Below are positions 10,541 through 19,299 of a stretch of 64,000 nucleotides of DNA, in pieces. Below the pieces are notes generated by a model that had not been told where the DNA came from, searched no databases, and worked only from the letters and a program-made list of their open reading frames with translations. The stretch lies in NCBI GenBank assembly GCA_031002005.1, contig JARYHS010006907.1, forward strand, positions 1-64,000. The letters run 5' to 3'. The stretch is from Vandiemenella viatica (Eukaryota; Arthropoda; Insecta; Orthoptera; Morabidae). Both the position numbers and the translations under genes were made by a program. Numbering within the stretch: the stretch's first letter is position 1; every line of letters begins with the position of its first letter.

Positions 10541-10587
10541 CGTGACCGGGTCAGCTAGTATACTCAATTTTGGATTTAAGTTTTCAA

Positions 10588-10642
10588 GGGGTGACACCAT
10601 CGATATCCGCCCCGGGTGTCACCCACGCTAGCTACGCCACTG
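10588..10642 (-). repeat. Right terminal inverted repeat of the composite
   Basis: It contains GGGGTGACACC, GCCCCGGGTGTCACCC and the terminal CTAGCTACGCCACTG, and pairs with 2664-2745. AGTAAAAT follows as the right target-site copy. Confidence 0.8.
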
Positions 10643-10650
10643 AGTAAAAT

Positions 10651-11004
10651 GCTGCTTAACTTGTAAAACAGCGTTGAAGAAAGGAATACAGTAAATAAAG
10701 ACTGCGCGTTGAACTGAGTCAGTGTTATGTGGGAAAGATTCCGAGAGTTCTGAAGGTTTTCAGTGTCTGCCGCCTATTGCCTAAGTCGTGACCTACGCGC
10801 AAAGGTTAGGCCACTTGCTATAAATAGACCCTCTGGAGGCGGGATCGATCAACAGAGAGGGGAAACGACTCAACAACTCCCAAAAAGACTCGCTTGGGAG
10901 CTGAGGGTCGGGAGAATCACTCCGAGTTGCCGCTACTTGGACCCGTGAATCTGGGTAGAAAGCGTATTAACTGTGGTGAGCCAAAACAACAAGACCAGCT
11001 GCTT
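10651..11004. other. No gene recognised
   Basis: Unique-looking sequence of mixed composition. Short open frames overlap here without known motifs. The right part may be the end region of the Tc1 element that follows. Confidence 0.4.
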
Positions 11005-11705
11005 AGTGACGTGTCGGTGCAGCTTTGGAACGCAATACATAATGTACTGGGCGTGGCGTGGACTCGACCATGTTTCCGGAGCTATCTGCCACCAGATGTT
11101 TCCGCACAGGTCACGCAGTCCCCTTAATCGATCGCAACCAATGGTCCCATGGAGGCCCAGGAGAATGTCCCCCATACCAAAATACCGCCCCCACAGGCCT
11201 GCGTCCTTGGGACGGTGCATATTTCCAGCAGACGATGTTTGCGGACAAGACCATCCACCTGGTGTAGCAAGGAACGTAACTCACCCGTCCAGGCGACACG
11301 TTCCCATTGTTCCACGGTCCAATCTCGAAGGTCTAGTGCCCACTGCAATCGTAGTTGACGATGTGGTTGAGTCAGCACTGAACACGTAGGGGCCGTCTGC
11401 TTCGGAGCCCCATGTTCAGCAGTGTGCTCCGATACACTTGTCCCTGCATCAGCATTGTACACTGCCACCATATCTGTCACAGATCGCCGCTTATCCCGTT
11501 TTACAGAGCGGGCAAGCCTGCGACCTCCACGTTCTGTGACGAGGCGTGCACGTCCACCACCTTGTCGCCTTCTCGGGGCTTCACCGTCCTTCAACCACTT
11601 CCACAGATGTTTACTACAGTACCACGCGAACAGCCGACCAGCCTCGCCGTTCTCCATATGCTCGTTCAAGGCACGGAGCCTTAAACACCTGCCCTTTGTC
11701 ACAGT
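11005..11705 (-). pseudogene. Tc1-like transposase, second family
   Basis: Read on the minus strand from about 11702, a 192-codon open frame shows the helix-turn-helix region, then GGGRARLVTERGGRRLARSV, QWALDLRDWTVEQWERVAW and GGGILVWGTF. The site of the first catalytic Asp, normally SDESRF, reads TGELRSL, so the Asp is lost. The C-terminal end is in another frame near 11080-11013 and reads MVESTPRPVHYVLRSKAAP, typical of Tc1 C termini. It is therefore both frameshifted and catalytically dead. It differs in sequence from the Tc1 copy at 4571. Terminal repeats were not found. Confidence 0.8.
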
Positions 11706-12298
11706 AATTTATATGAATGAGTTTGTTCATCTCTCACGCGTATCGTTACTAGAGTGAATCTCCTCACGGCTCTGCTCCGCATACACACTTTCCTTGCCGT
11801 ATGACGTACCAGCAACGTCACTACATTGCATTCGGCCTCACGGTGGGCAGTGGTTACAATCTTTAACTCATCAGTGTATACTCTAAAAGGCATAGCGGAA
11901 AATTCAGTTACATTGAATTTATTGAAAGGAGTTGTAGACCAATTTTAGGAGTTGAATAAGTATGTAAATGATTTTTTTTTTCAGAAAACTTTTCCGTTGT
12001 ACGAATGGTGTGCAGACATGTCGGATGAATGTGTCTGGAGGATAACTATTTCACTTAGGAATGTAATTTTCATAAATGGAGATCCGATTATTAACTAAGA
12101 AATTATAATCGGTTAAAAGGAAAGGTTAGTGGGAGAGGGAGGATTGCATAGCGCCAATCGAGAGACTGATGACAGCACAAAGATGTTTAATACTGCAATA
12201 GTGGAAACAGCTTGCTGGCTGAGGTCACAGGCAGACGGAAATACGGAAATGTAAATGTAAGTTATAATATGAATCCTATTTTTTTTACTCCTCTGAGA
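11706..12298. other. No gene recognised
   Basis: The left part probably holds the untranslated 5' side of the Tc1 element. The rest has no recognisable feature. Confidence 0.4.
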
Positions 12299-12653
12299 AC
12301 ATCTACATCTAAATATATACTCTGCAATTCACAAAATTGTTGGTGGCAGAGGATGCTCAGCACCAAATCTAATCTCTTTGCTGTACATTCCAATCCCTAA
12401 TGGTACGAGGGAAAAAAGAATTCAAATAAGAATCAGTTCGGCACCTTATTTCTCTAATTTTATCTTTCAAGTCCTTCCGACTCTAATAGGTTGGTGGAAG
12501 AATTATTTCATTACACTCAAAAGTGAAAGTGGGAGTACGCATGTTTACCATTAAGTTTAAACGAAACGTGTGTCGTCTATCTACCAGAGACTCCCAACCG
12601 AAGCTTCACTAAAAGGCGGTTGTGTGGCACAGAGTCAAAGGCTTTCTGCAAAT

Positions 12654-13673
12654 CTAAAAAATTGCATCTACTTGTGAACCTGCATCGATAACTTTCATTA
12701 CGTCGTGTGTAAATAGGGCCAGCTGTGTTTCACATGATCTTTTCTTCCGAAATCCGTGTTGATTTGTTGTAAGCAAATTATTATCATCTAGAAAAGTCAT
12801 AATGTTCGAGCATATAATATGCTCTATAACTCTACTACAAACAGATGTTATAGATATGGGACGATAGTTTCCAGGATCACTTCGATCACCTTTTTTGAAA
12901 ATCGGAGTCACTTGCGCGATTTTCCCGTTTGAAGGTACCTTTCGCTCTTCTAATGATTTAGTGAATATATCAGACAGAAATGGCCCGATTTCCGCCGCAT
13001 ACTCTGAAAATACTCTTACTGGAATTCCATCCGGGCCCGGCGCTTTCCCCCAATTCAGGAGCTCTAATTGCTTGACGATACCTGCAGTATCTATTCGTAA
13101 TGATTCCATCACCGACTCGCCACGGCGTGGGAAAACGGGAATACTATCCTTATGTTCATTTGTAAATGAATTTTTGAATACAGTATTTAGTACGTTAGCT
13201 TTATCGCGGCTTTCATTAACCTCGGAACCTTCACGAATTAGTGCTGGAATATTGCTGTGGGTACAATTAACTTTTCGTACATACGACCAAAATTTCTTTG
13301 GGTTTTCTGCGAGACTCTTAGAGAGAGAGTTGGAGTGAAAATCGTTAAAGGCCTCGCGCATAACATTCTTAATACGTCCTCTTAAATCAGCTAAGGTTTC
13401 TAAATCGCTGTGACAACCCTTCCTTCTTGAGCGTGCGCGTATTTTCCTTTGTTTTTTGAGTAATCTTTTGACTTCGCATGTGTACCACGGTGGATCATTC
13501 TCCCCCTTTATTGTCCGCTTTGGTATATGTATTTCCATTCCTTCCCTGACTATATGTATAAAACGATGCCACATCTCTTCAACGGTGTCCTTTGTTGACT
13601 TGAAGTTATGGTAATTATTCCTCAGGTAGGTTCTAAAAACACTCCTTTGAGGCCTTACTGAATCTGTATACAA
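12654..13673 (-). pseudogene. LINE reverse transcriptase, N-terminal half (copy 1)
   Basis: A 339-codon open frame covering the linker and the RT fingers: WGKAPGPDGIPVRVFSEYA, IAQVTPIFKKGDRSDPGNYR, PISITSVCSRVIEHI and HGFRKKRSCETQLALF. The frame ends at VDAIF where the other copy continues into FLDFQKAFDSVPH. With the palm motif FADD deleted it cannot polymerise. A frameshift at its 5' side separates it from the endonuclease. Confidence 0.92.
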
Positions 13674-14370
13674 TTCGCCCTTTTTTCCTTTTTCGCTTGG
13701 TCATTAATTTGATAGTCACAATTTCCGCTTTGTGATCGCTTATTCCTGTGGTCGTTGAAATGTCGGTGAATAATTCTGGCCTGTTGGTAACCAGCAAGTC
13801 TAAAATGTTTTTGCTACCGTTATGACACCGCGTAGATTCATTAACTAGCTGCTCGAGATGATTATCTGACAACTTGAGAATTACTTCAGAAGCTGCCTTA
13901 TCCCTGCTACGTGTGATGTGAACGTAATTACGCCAGTCAATATAAGGCAGATTGAAGTCACCTCCTAGAATCATAGCATGATCCTTAAAACGGCTAGGTA
14001 TACTATTTACATTATTTCTTAACTCCTCGACGATAGCTATGTCGGAATCGGGTGGACGGTAGAAGGCGCCTATGATGAGTTCTGACCCAGCAACGTTGAG
14101 TTTAATCCATATGATTTCACAGATCGTATCGACGTCAATTTCATTACATCAGAGAAATTTACTCACGTCTATTAATACCCCACCTCCATGAGAATGTAAT
14201 CTGTCTTTACGAAAAACGTCCATGCTATCTTCAAAAGTTTCGGCGGAACTTATTTCCGGTTTCAACCAACTTTCTGTACCGATAACGATATCCGCTTCTG
14301 TACTGCAAATAACGCTTTCAAGTTCCGGTTGTTTTGTTACAAACGCTTCTACAGTTAATTACGAGAACTT
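13633..14370 (-). pseudogene. LINE APE-type endonuclease (copy 1)
   Basis: Minus-strand reading gives LVINCRSVCNK near 14360, DIVIGTESWLKPE near 14270, GGGVLIDVSK near 14170, GAFYRPPDSDIA near 14060, MILGGDFNLPYIDW at 13974-13930 and ISDHKAEIVT near 13740. These are the ordered motifs of an exonuclease-endonuclease-phosphatase fold that nicks target DNA for target-primed reverse transcription. An internal stop near 14150 and frameshifts break it. Confidence 0.88.
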
Positions 14371-14570
14371 TTAACTGTCGAGATTCTTTTACGTTGCTCC
14401 TACATTCCGGTGTTGCATCTGATTGGGTTGCCTGTAACTGTATTTCGTGTTTCGGGTCTTCCTCCCTCAGCCTAAAAACCACCCAGTGCATTCCACACGG
14501 CCCCTGCCACCCGTGTAGCCGATTCACGTGTGTAGTGCACACCTGACCTATTAACAAGACGTTCTGCATA

Positions 14571-14993
14571 ATAATTCAAAACTGATATCGAAATGTAAGT
14601 CATATTATGCTTGCTATATATAAGAATAATTTCGTTATATGTACACGAAAAACTATTACCTTCTGAAGTTAAAACTAATCAAATATTGCAGAAAAACATT
14701 GTACGCTGAAGATACCCCAACGAGAGGCGAAACGCATCCTTGAAAAAATAATATCCAACAACAGTTGTATTGGCGTATTTATTAAATATTTTGAGTTTGA
14801 TTAACATTGTACGTTTCTCTTGAAGGCTTCCTATGCATTTAAGAGCACAGTTCCTTACAAAGAGAAGCTTAACCAACATCAGTAGATTACTGCTACCAGA
14901 AACGTCTACGAGCTGAGGTTGACCCGTTTCAGAGATACATAATACAAGAATTGCTCCCTTTTTTTTTTTTTTTTGTAAAATCGTGTTACAAAC
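14571..14993. other. Left flank of helicase remnant
   Basis: AT-rich. The segment 14835-15040 resembles 15760-15990 (shared CGTTATCTA or CGTTACCTA, AAATCGCTA or AAATCGTTA and GAGATACATAAT-like words), so the helicase remnant is flanked by a direct repeat. Confidence 0.4.
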
Positions 14994-15515
14994 ATGAAAA
15001 TCAAAACGTTATCTATATATGAAATTAAATCCAAATCGCTAGAACCATTTTGGAGATCATCTGGTTTATCACCTCATAAATTGCTTTTAAAGAAAAATGT
15101 TATTATTATGTTAAATACAAATATTAATGCTAATCAGGGATTAATTAATGGTGCTAGATTAATGGTAATTCACTTAGACGAGCACACCAGCGCTAAATTA
15201 ATTCACTCCTATAAAACTATGCTCTTACCTCGCATAAACCTCACACCACCAACCGTGCCTTTCCAAATGATAGGTAAACAATTCGCAATTAAAGTTATTT
15301 TCGCTACGAACATTAATAAAGCACAAGGTCAGACGCTTCAAAAGGCAGGATTGTATTTATCAGAACCTGTTTTTCCGTATGGGTTCACGTACCCGGCTTT
15401 TTCACGAGTCTATAGATTCATTAATATCTATTTTTGTGTTAAAGATACATATGGTCAAAAAGTCGACGATGATCTCATTATAACTGCTAATATTGTTTTC
15501 AAAGAAGATTTGTAA
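14994..15515 (+). pseudogene. Pif1-like helicase C-terminal remnant, second lineage
   Basis: A 173-codon frame. From about codon 24 it reads GLSPHKLLLKKNVIIMLNTN, then NANQGLINGARLMVIHLD, FATNINKAQGQTLQKAGLYL and VFPYGFTYPAFSRV, the same C-terminal motif order as the Helitron helicase at 9522 but only distantly similar. The N-terminal 20 codons are probably not helicase. ATP-binding motifs are missing. It may come from a Helitron or Helentron, since no Helitron ends were identified around it. Confidence 0.75.
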
Positions 15516-16099
15516 AGAAGATTGAAAAAAATTACTTTTGACAAAACCAATATTTTAAAAATGTTTTACAATTAAATATGTTGTATTTAATGATAACGAC
15601 TTTTTACATTAAAAGTGATATGTATTACTACTCTTCAAAACAAAATACCTTTGATTAATAAATACTTTCCTCATTATTATATTACTATTCGGTGAGTGAT
15701 CACGATACTGTGCGAAATATTTGCTTTAGTCAGTCACTATACCTGTATTCTTCATTTAAATATATAATAGTTCCTTGTTGAAACCAAAGAGAAGCTATGA
15801 GTAGACGTTCTGATAACTTAAACTCCTACGAGATGGAGTTAGAGCCGTTTCCAAGATACCAGACACGAAAATAGTTTACTTTTTGTAGTTGTTGTAAATT
15901 TGGGTTTTTGCAAGGAAGACACCTATTTAGATAAAGCTAAAAAGCAAAACGTTACCTAAATACGAAGTTTCATTCAAATCGTTATAGCAGTTTCTGATAT
16001 ATATATATATATATATATAAACATAAGATTACTGTAAAGTGTAACGATCACGATGCCGTTAGTGAAGTAGGGGTACATATGGTAATTTTGTCTTAGTGT
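15516..16099. other. Right flank of helicase remnant; (AT)n at 15997-16019
   Basis: Contains the second member of the flanking direct repeat (15760-15990) and a pure AT dinucleotide run. No coding signal. Confidence 0.45.
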
Positions 16100-16327
16100 A
16101 TGATGTAAGTTAGTAATGTTTGAGTTGTGGAGGCACCATTCAGTCCAGACTGGCTGCTGGCTGGCTGCCACCTGTTGCTCCGCCTTGACCGCTATCTGCG
16201 CCACTTCGCCCGCCTCGGAGACTGCAGCGAGGCTCTCTGCACGACTGCTATCTCCAACCTGCTGCCAACCTAGCGGCGTCAACAGTTTGTTAATGCATAA
16301 GATCCAGGTTCCTCTCGGCGTTGAGAA
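16100..16327. other. GC-rich segment, possible exon
   Basis: A balanced-composition stretch open on both strands. The minus strand can read QQVGDSSRAESLAAVSEAG and QIAVKAEQQVAASQQPVWTE, which is alanine and glutamine rich with no known domain. It matches none of the repeats in the window. It may be a host exon or a repeat that I do not recognise. Confidence 0.2.
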
Positions 16328-16502
16328 TTAATGTAGTCTTCTCGTGGACTAGCCGAGTGAGCGGGTGGGGTGTTCTCACACGATATATAGACGATTGGAG
16401 GCTTGGTCGCCATCTTCTGGTGAAGCCCTCACCATAAGATGGCGACATATCGTGTGAAAACACCCTGCTCAGTCGGCTAGTCACCAGAGAAAACTATATT
16501 AA
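16328..16502. mobile_element. Foldback MITE with TTAA flanks
   Basis: Nearly the whole 167-bp body folds on itself. TGTAGTCTTCTC...GACTAGCC on the left matches the reverse complement of the right end, and the stem continues through GTGTTCTCACACGATAT and GTCGCCATCTTCTGGTG to a small central loop at about 16422. Both sides are bounded by TTAA (16328-16331 and 16499-16502), which is the piggyBac target, although TA-type insertion is not excluded. No coding capacity. Confidence 0.75.
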
Positions 16503-16536
16503 GTTAGTTGATGGGTAACCTTCTTATTACTCGTCG

Positions 16537-16905
16537 GGTATGGGATCATCCATTAACTACGTGGCTCGGTCAAGGGGTCGGGCGAGGAGTTGGCTGCAAA
16601 GCTACGTGGGGGGAGGGCGGAGGAAATTCCGAGCCAGGCCACGTAGCTTTTCATTCATATTATTTGTCACAGATAAAATGTTTTACAGAACACTCAACAC
16701 GATGTGAATATTTATTTCCGTCATTTAATAATCTCCGTATGTAATTTACGATAGTCTGACAAGAGAAAACAGTACAAAATGTCTTCTAGAATCGATAAGG
16801 AGGAAAGCTACGTGCTACGTACAACGTGCTACGTTTGGGGGGAGGGGTTTACAAGAGGCCAAAATGGAGCTACGTGGTTTATGGTATGCTCCCTGTTTAG
16901 TAGTA
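16537..16905 (-). repeat. ACGTAGC-rich nonautonomous element, copy 2
   Basis: Near-complete copy of the element at 232-505. Its ends are inverted: ATCATCCATTAACTACGTGGC on the left roughly matches GCATACCATAAACCACGTAGC read back from the right. Interior features are CTACGTGGGGGGAGGG, GAAAGCTACGTGCTACGTAC and TACGTTTGGGGGGAGGGG. Repeated ACGTAGC motifs at both ends look like transposase-binding sites. No transposase is present. Confidence 0.65.
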
Positions 16906-17025
16906 TCCTGCGAGGTTAACTGCCCCATTCGATTTTTTTTAAGTTTGTCAGTTTTCGTTGGGCCAAGTTTTGTAATAATGTTGGGATGATAATACTGTAC
17001 GGGGTGGCCAATACAGAGATTGTGA

Positions 17026-17262
17026 CACAGCGTGTTGGGTGAGCGGGAACGCTTTGGTCTCGTATTGGGCAGGATTTCGATTCGATTTCCCGTGCGGCCA
17101 CCCAGTTTTGGGTTTTTCATACTTTCTCGAAATCACTCTAGGCGCATTCCAGGATGCTTCCTCCAAAAGGCTTTGCCAAATTCCTTCCTGTCCCTGGTCC
17201 CTAGTCCATTCCCACCCCTATTGACCTCGACGTAGACATGATGCAAAGTAATAAGCAAAAAA
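17026..17262 (+). mobile_element. SINE family I, copy G
   Basis: Full-length forward copy: a decayed tRNA-like head with GATTTCGATTCGATTTCC (B box), then CACCCAGTTTTGGGTTTTTC, GGATGCTTCCTCCAAAAGGC and TTGACCTCGACGTAGAC, ending in an A-rich tail. It diverges strongly from copy E at 25202. Confidence 0.8.
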
Positions 17263-17305
17263 CCTTCTGAACTAAGCGCCTTAACCGCTGAGCTACGACA
17301 CTGTG
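17263..17305 (-). mobile_element. SINE family II head fragment
   Basis: Reverse complement reads GTAGCTCAGCGGTTAAGGCG, an A-box-containing tRNA-like 5' half like that of the copies at 8118 and 9112. Only about 40 bp remain. Confidence 0.45.
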
Positions 17306-17572
17306 AAGTATACCTATGCTTATTATTCCGCTGTCATGTCTCAAAATATGACCTACCAGCCTGTCTCTACTTTCTGTAAGTTTCCTCCATAAACTTCTTT
17401 CCTCACCCATCATTTCCAAAACTCGTTCATTTTTTACTTTGTCTGTCCACTTACTTTTCAGCATTCTTCTGTAGCACCTCATTTCAAATGCTTCAATTTT
17501 CTTTGTTTCTTGTATTCGAAAGTCCATGCTTTGATACCATGAAGTGCTGTGCGCCACACATAGAACTTTAAA
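17306..17572 (-). pseudogene. LINE C-terminal domain (RRM LK...WTDKV type)
   Basis: Minus-strand reading gives KIEAFEMRCYRRMLKSKWTD, KVKNERVLEMMGEERSLWRK and ESRDRLVGHILRHDS. This is the conserved C-terminal block that follows the RT domain in RTE-type and craniofacial-protein-like LINE ORFs. It is separated from the RT by the SINE insertion and by frameshifts. Confidence 0.85.
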
Positions 17573-17752
17573 CCCGTCCAGGAATCCAGATTTTGGTTTT
17601 CCATGATTTTCCCAAACCACTCCAGGTGAATACCGGGATGCTTCCTTCAAAAAGGCCATGGCCGAATTCCTTCCCGTTCCTTGTCCCCAGTCCCATCCTG
17701 CCTCTAATGACCTTGACGTCGACGAGGCGTAAAGCCATAAGTAAATAAAAAA
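17573..17752 (+). mobile_element. SINE family I, copy F, 5'-truncated, 11-bp TSD
   Basis: The body runs from CCCGTCCAGGAATCCAG through GGATGCTTCCTTCAAAAAGG to GACGAGGCGTAAAGCC and an A-rich tail; the tRNA head is absent. AGAACTTTAAA is found at 17562-17572 and 17753-17763. The insertion lies inside the RTE-like LINE coding region. Confidence 0.9.
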
Positions 17753-17763
17753 AGAACTTTAAA

Positions 17764-18290
17764 ACGTTTTTTCTAATTCCTAGATCAATATTTGAAGCTA
17801 AAGAATTTTTCTTTTTCATGAAGGATGTTTTTGCTAATGCTATTCCGCTTTTAACATCATTCCTCCTTCGGCCATGGGTTGTAATTTTGCTTCCCAACTA
17901 GTAGAATTAACTTAAATCTCCTATTGTATCCAATCATATTTTTATATTTAATGTATTGTCACTGGTATCATTTCTGCTACGTTTAATCACTTTTGTTTTG
18001 CTTTGATTTATATTCAGTCCAACATCTTCCTTCAGTATTTCGTTCATGCCATTCAGTAAATTCTCGATATCCTCAGCCTGTTCTGCTAACGAGATAATGT
18101 CGTCAGCAAATCGTAGCATTTTGATTTTTTCTCTTTGAACACTTTTGCCACATGAAAATTTTTCTTTTATTTCCTTTATTGCTTCCTCTACATACAAGTT
18201 GAATAGTAATGGGGATATACTACAACCTTGTCTCGCACCCTTTTTAACTGATGTATGTCTCTCATGATTCTCTACTTTCATTATAGCCAC
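17764..18290 (-). pseudogene. LINE reverse transcriptase palm region
   Basis: Minus-strand frame from 18290: VKKGARQGCSISPLLFNLYV (RT motif), then KMLRFADDIISLAEQAEDIE with the catalytic FADD, followed by LNINQSKTKVI. A frameshifted continuation, YLGSKITTHGRRRNDVKSGI, leads up to the SINE. The catalytic residues are present, but the protein is truncated and frameshifted. Confidence 0.9.
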
Positions 18291-18345
18291 TTGATTCTTA
18301 TATAGTTTACAAAGTATTCTTCTATCCCGATACTTTAGTCATACT

Positions 18346-18862
18346 TATAGCTACACATATTGCTATTATATCATGTTGGTGACGCAAAGTCACAAGATTT
18401 TACCCATCGAAAAAGCGTCGAACGCGCATATCATTCGGGCAACTCGTCATAGCATGTCGCTGTAGTTCGTAGATTTGCCGCCATCGAACAGCCCGCCTAT
18501 AGACGTTTACACTTTTTTAAAAAGCAGACGTGGGATAGGACGGTAGGCTGCTTTATTTAGTTCCGATGCAGCATATGCGCCGCTGGCAGTTTCCCTACGC
18601 TCGTACTTTCCAGTTTCATAATTTTTCTTTAATTCTTCAATTTCTTCAGTGCAATTTTTCCCTCCTACCTCCTTTCGCAATTAACGAATTTTAATTTTAA
18701 ATTCTTTCTGTGTTTCTGGTAAGCTTTTAAGGCATTGCAATGATAATTATGCTACTCCCCGAATACCTTCCAGTACTGTCTGCACCCGATGACTCACTAC
18801 TTAACTCTTTGTGTACTCCCGTCTGTTGTACTGTATTGTACAGGGAAAGGATTTTTTGTTAA
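18346..18862. other. No gene recognised
   Basis: Mixed-composition sequence without long open frames or repeats matching other places in the window. Confidence 0.45.
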
Positions 18863-19100
18863 CTTACGGCTTTACGCCTCGTCGACGTCGAGGTCATTAG
18901 AGGCGGGATGGAACTGGAGACAAGGAACGGGAATGAATTCGGCCATGGCCTTCTAAAGGTAGCATCCCGGCATTCACCTGGAGTGATTAGAGGAAAACAA
19001 GGAAAACCCAAATCTAGATGCCCGGACGGGGATTCGAACAGGGGTCCACCCGAATGCGAGGCCAGGGCGTTAACTGCTCACCCAACACGCTGGGTCGCGG
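18863..19100 (-). mobile_element. SINE family I, copy B
   Basis: Reverse-strand, close to full length: TTTACGCCTCGTCGACGTCG tail side, GGAATGAATTCGGCCATGGC, CCCGGCATTCACCTGGAGTG and GGGGATTCGAACAGGGG (B box). It lies directly left of the hAT element that begins at 19128. Confidence 0.88.
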
Positions 19101-19299
19101 GGACAGGAGTGGCGGACGTGACCAGACCTGTGTTGCCACCTTACGAAAACAAAAGTCGCTAGACCTGGTCTCAAAACTCACTAGATTACGGGATATTTAG
19201 AACTAAAAGAGTCGTTAGAAATCGCTAAATAAAATAAAGGAAAATTTTAAGGTAAGTAATATAAAAATACTTTAATAATTATTATTTTCATTCAATTCA

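Larger units (their letters stand above)
7886..10558 (+). mobile_element. Helitron, 2.67 kb, complete ends, decayed
   Basis: The 5' end reads TCTTTATATATAAAAAAATC and follows A (7885). The 3' end is CTAG (10555-10558) followed by T (10559). A short palindrome, TGACCGGGTCA at 10543-10553, lies directly upstream as the usual 3' hairpin. This matches the Helitron rule of TC...CTRR termini and insertion between A and T without duplication. It keeps part of the helicase (9265-10169) but no recognisable HUH Rep nuclease, and has taken in two SINEs. Confidence 0.9.
2664..10642. mobile_element. Composite hAT-like DNA transposon, about 8 kb, with 8-bp TSD
   Basis: The left end starts CAGTGGCGTAGCTAG and the right end closes with its exact reverse complement, CTAGCTACGCCACTG. 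Further in, both ends carry the self-complementary block GCCCCGGGTGTCACCC. The flanks are AATAAAAT (2656-2663) and AGTAAAAT (10643-10650), 7 of 8 identical, as expected for a hAT-type 8-bp duplication. No transposase of its own is visible. The bulk is later insertions: a LINE tail, a Tc1 element, a hAT MITE, an inverted-SINE repeat and a Helitron. The original element was probably a short nonautonomous one. Superfamily assignment rests on TSD length and TIR style. Confidence 0.75.
12299..14570 (-). mobile_element. CR1/L2-like LINE, copy 1, 5'-truncated, with internal deletion
   Basis: The 3' end is on the left, with an ATCTACATCT tail and the block ACTCTGCAATTCACAAAATT. It is the same family as 20675-25035, with about 95% apparent identity. 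Relative to that copy about 722 bp are missing at 12599/12600, which removes the FADD-containing part of the reverse transcriptase. The 5' end breaks off inside or just before the endonuclease. Confidence 0.9.
17306..18345 (-). mobile_element. RTE-like LINE fragment, split by a SINE
   Basis: The reverse-strand RT and C-terminal domain of an RTE-type or related LINE. Coding blocks on both sides of the SINE at 17573-17752 belong to the same protein. Both the endonuclease and the 3' end are missing. Confidence 0.8.

Noticed and set aside
12895..13338. Plus-strand 147-codon frame, also seen antisense at 21362-21805
   Set aside because: Both are antisense to the same RT domain of the LINE; the conservation comes from the RT coding strand.
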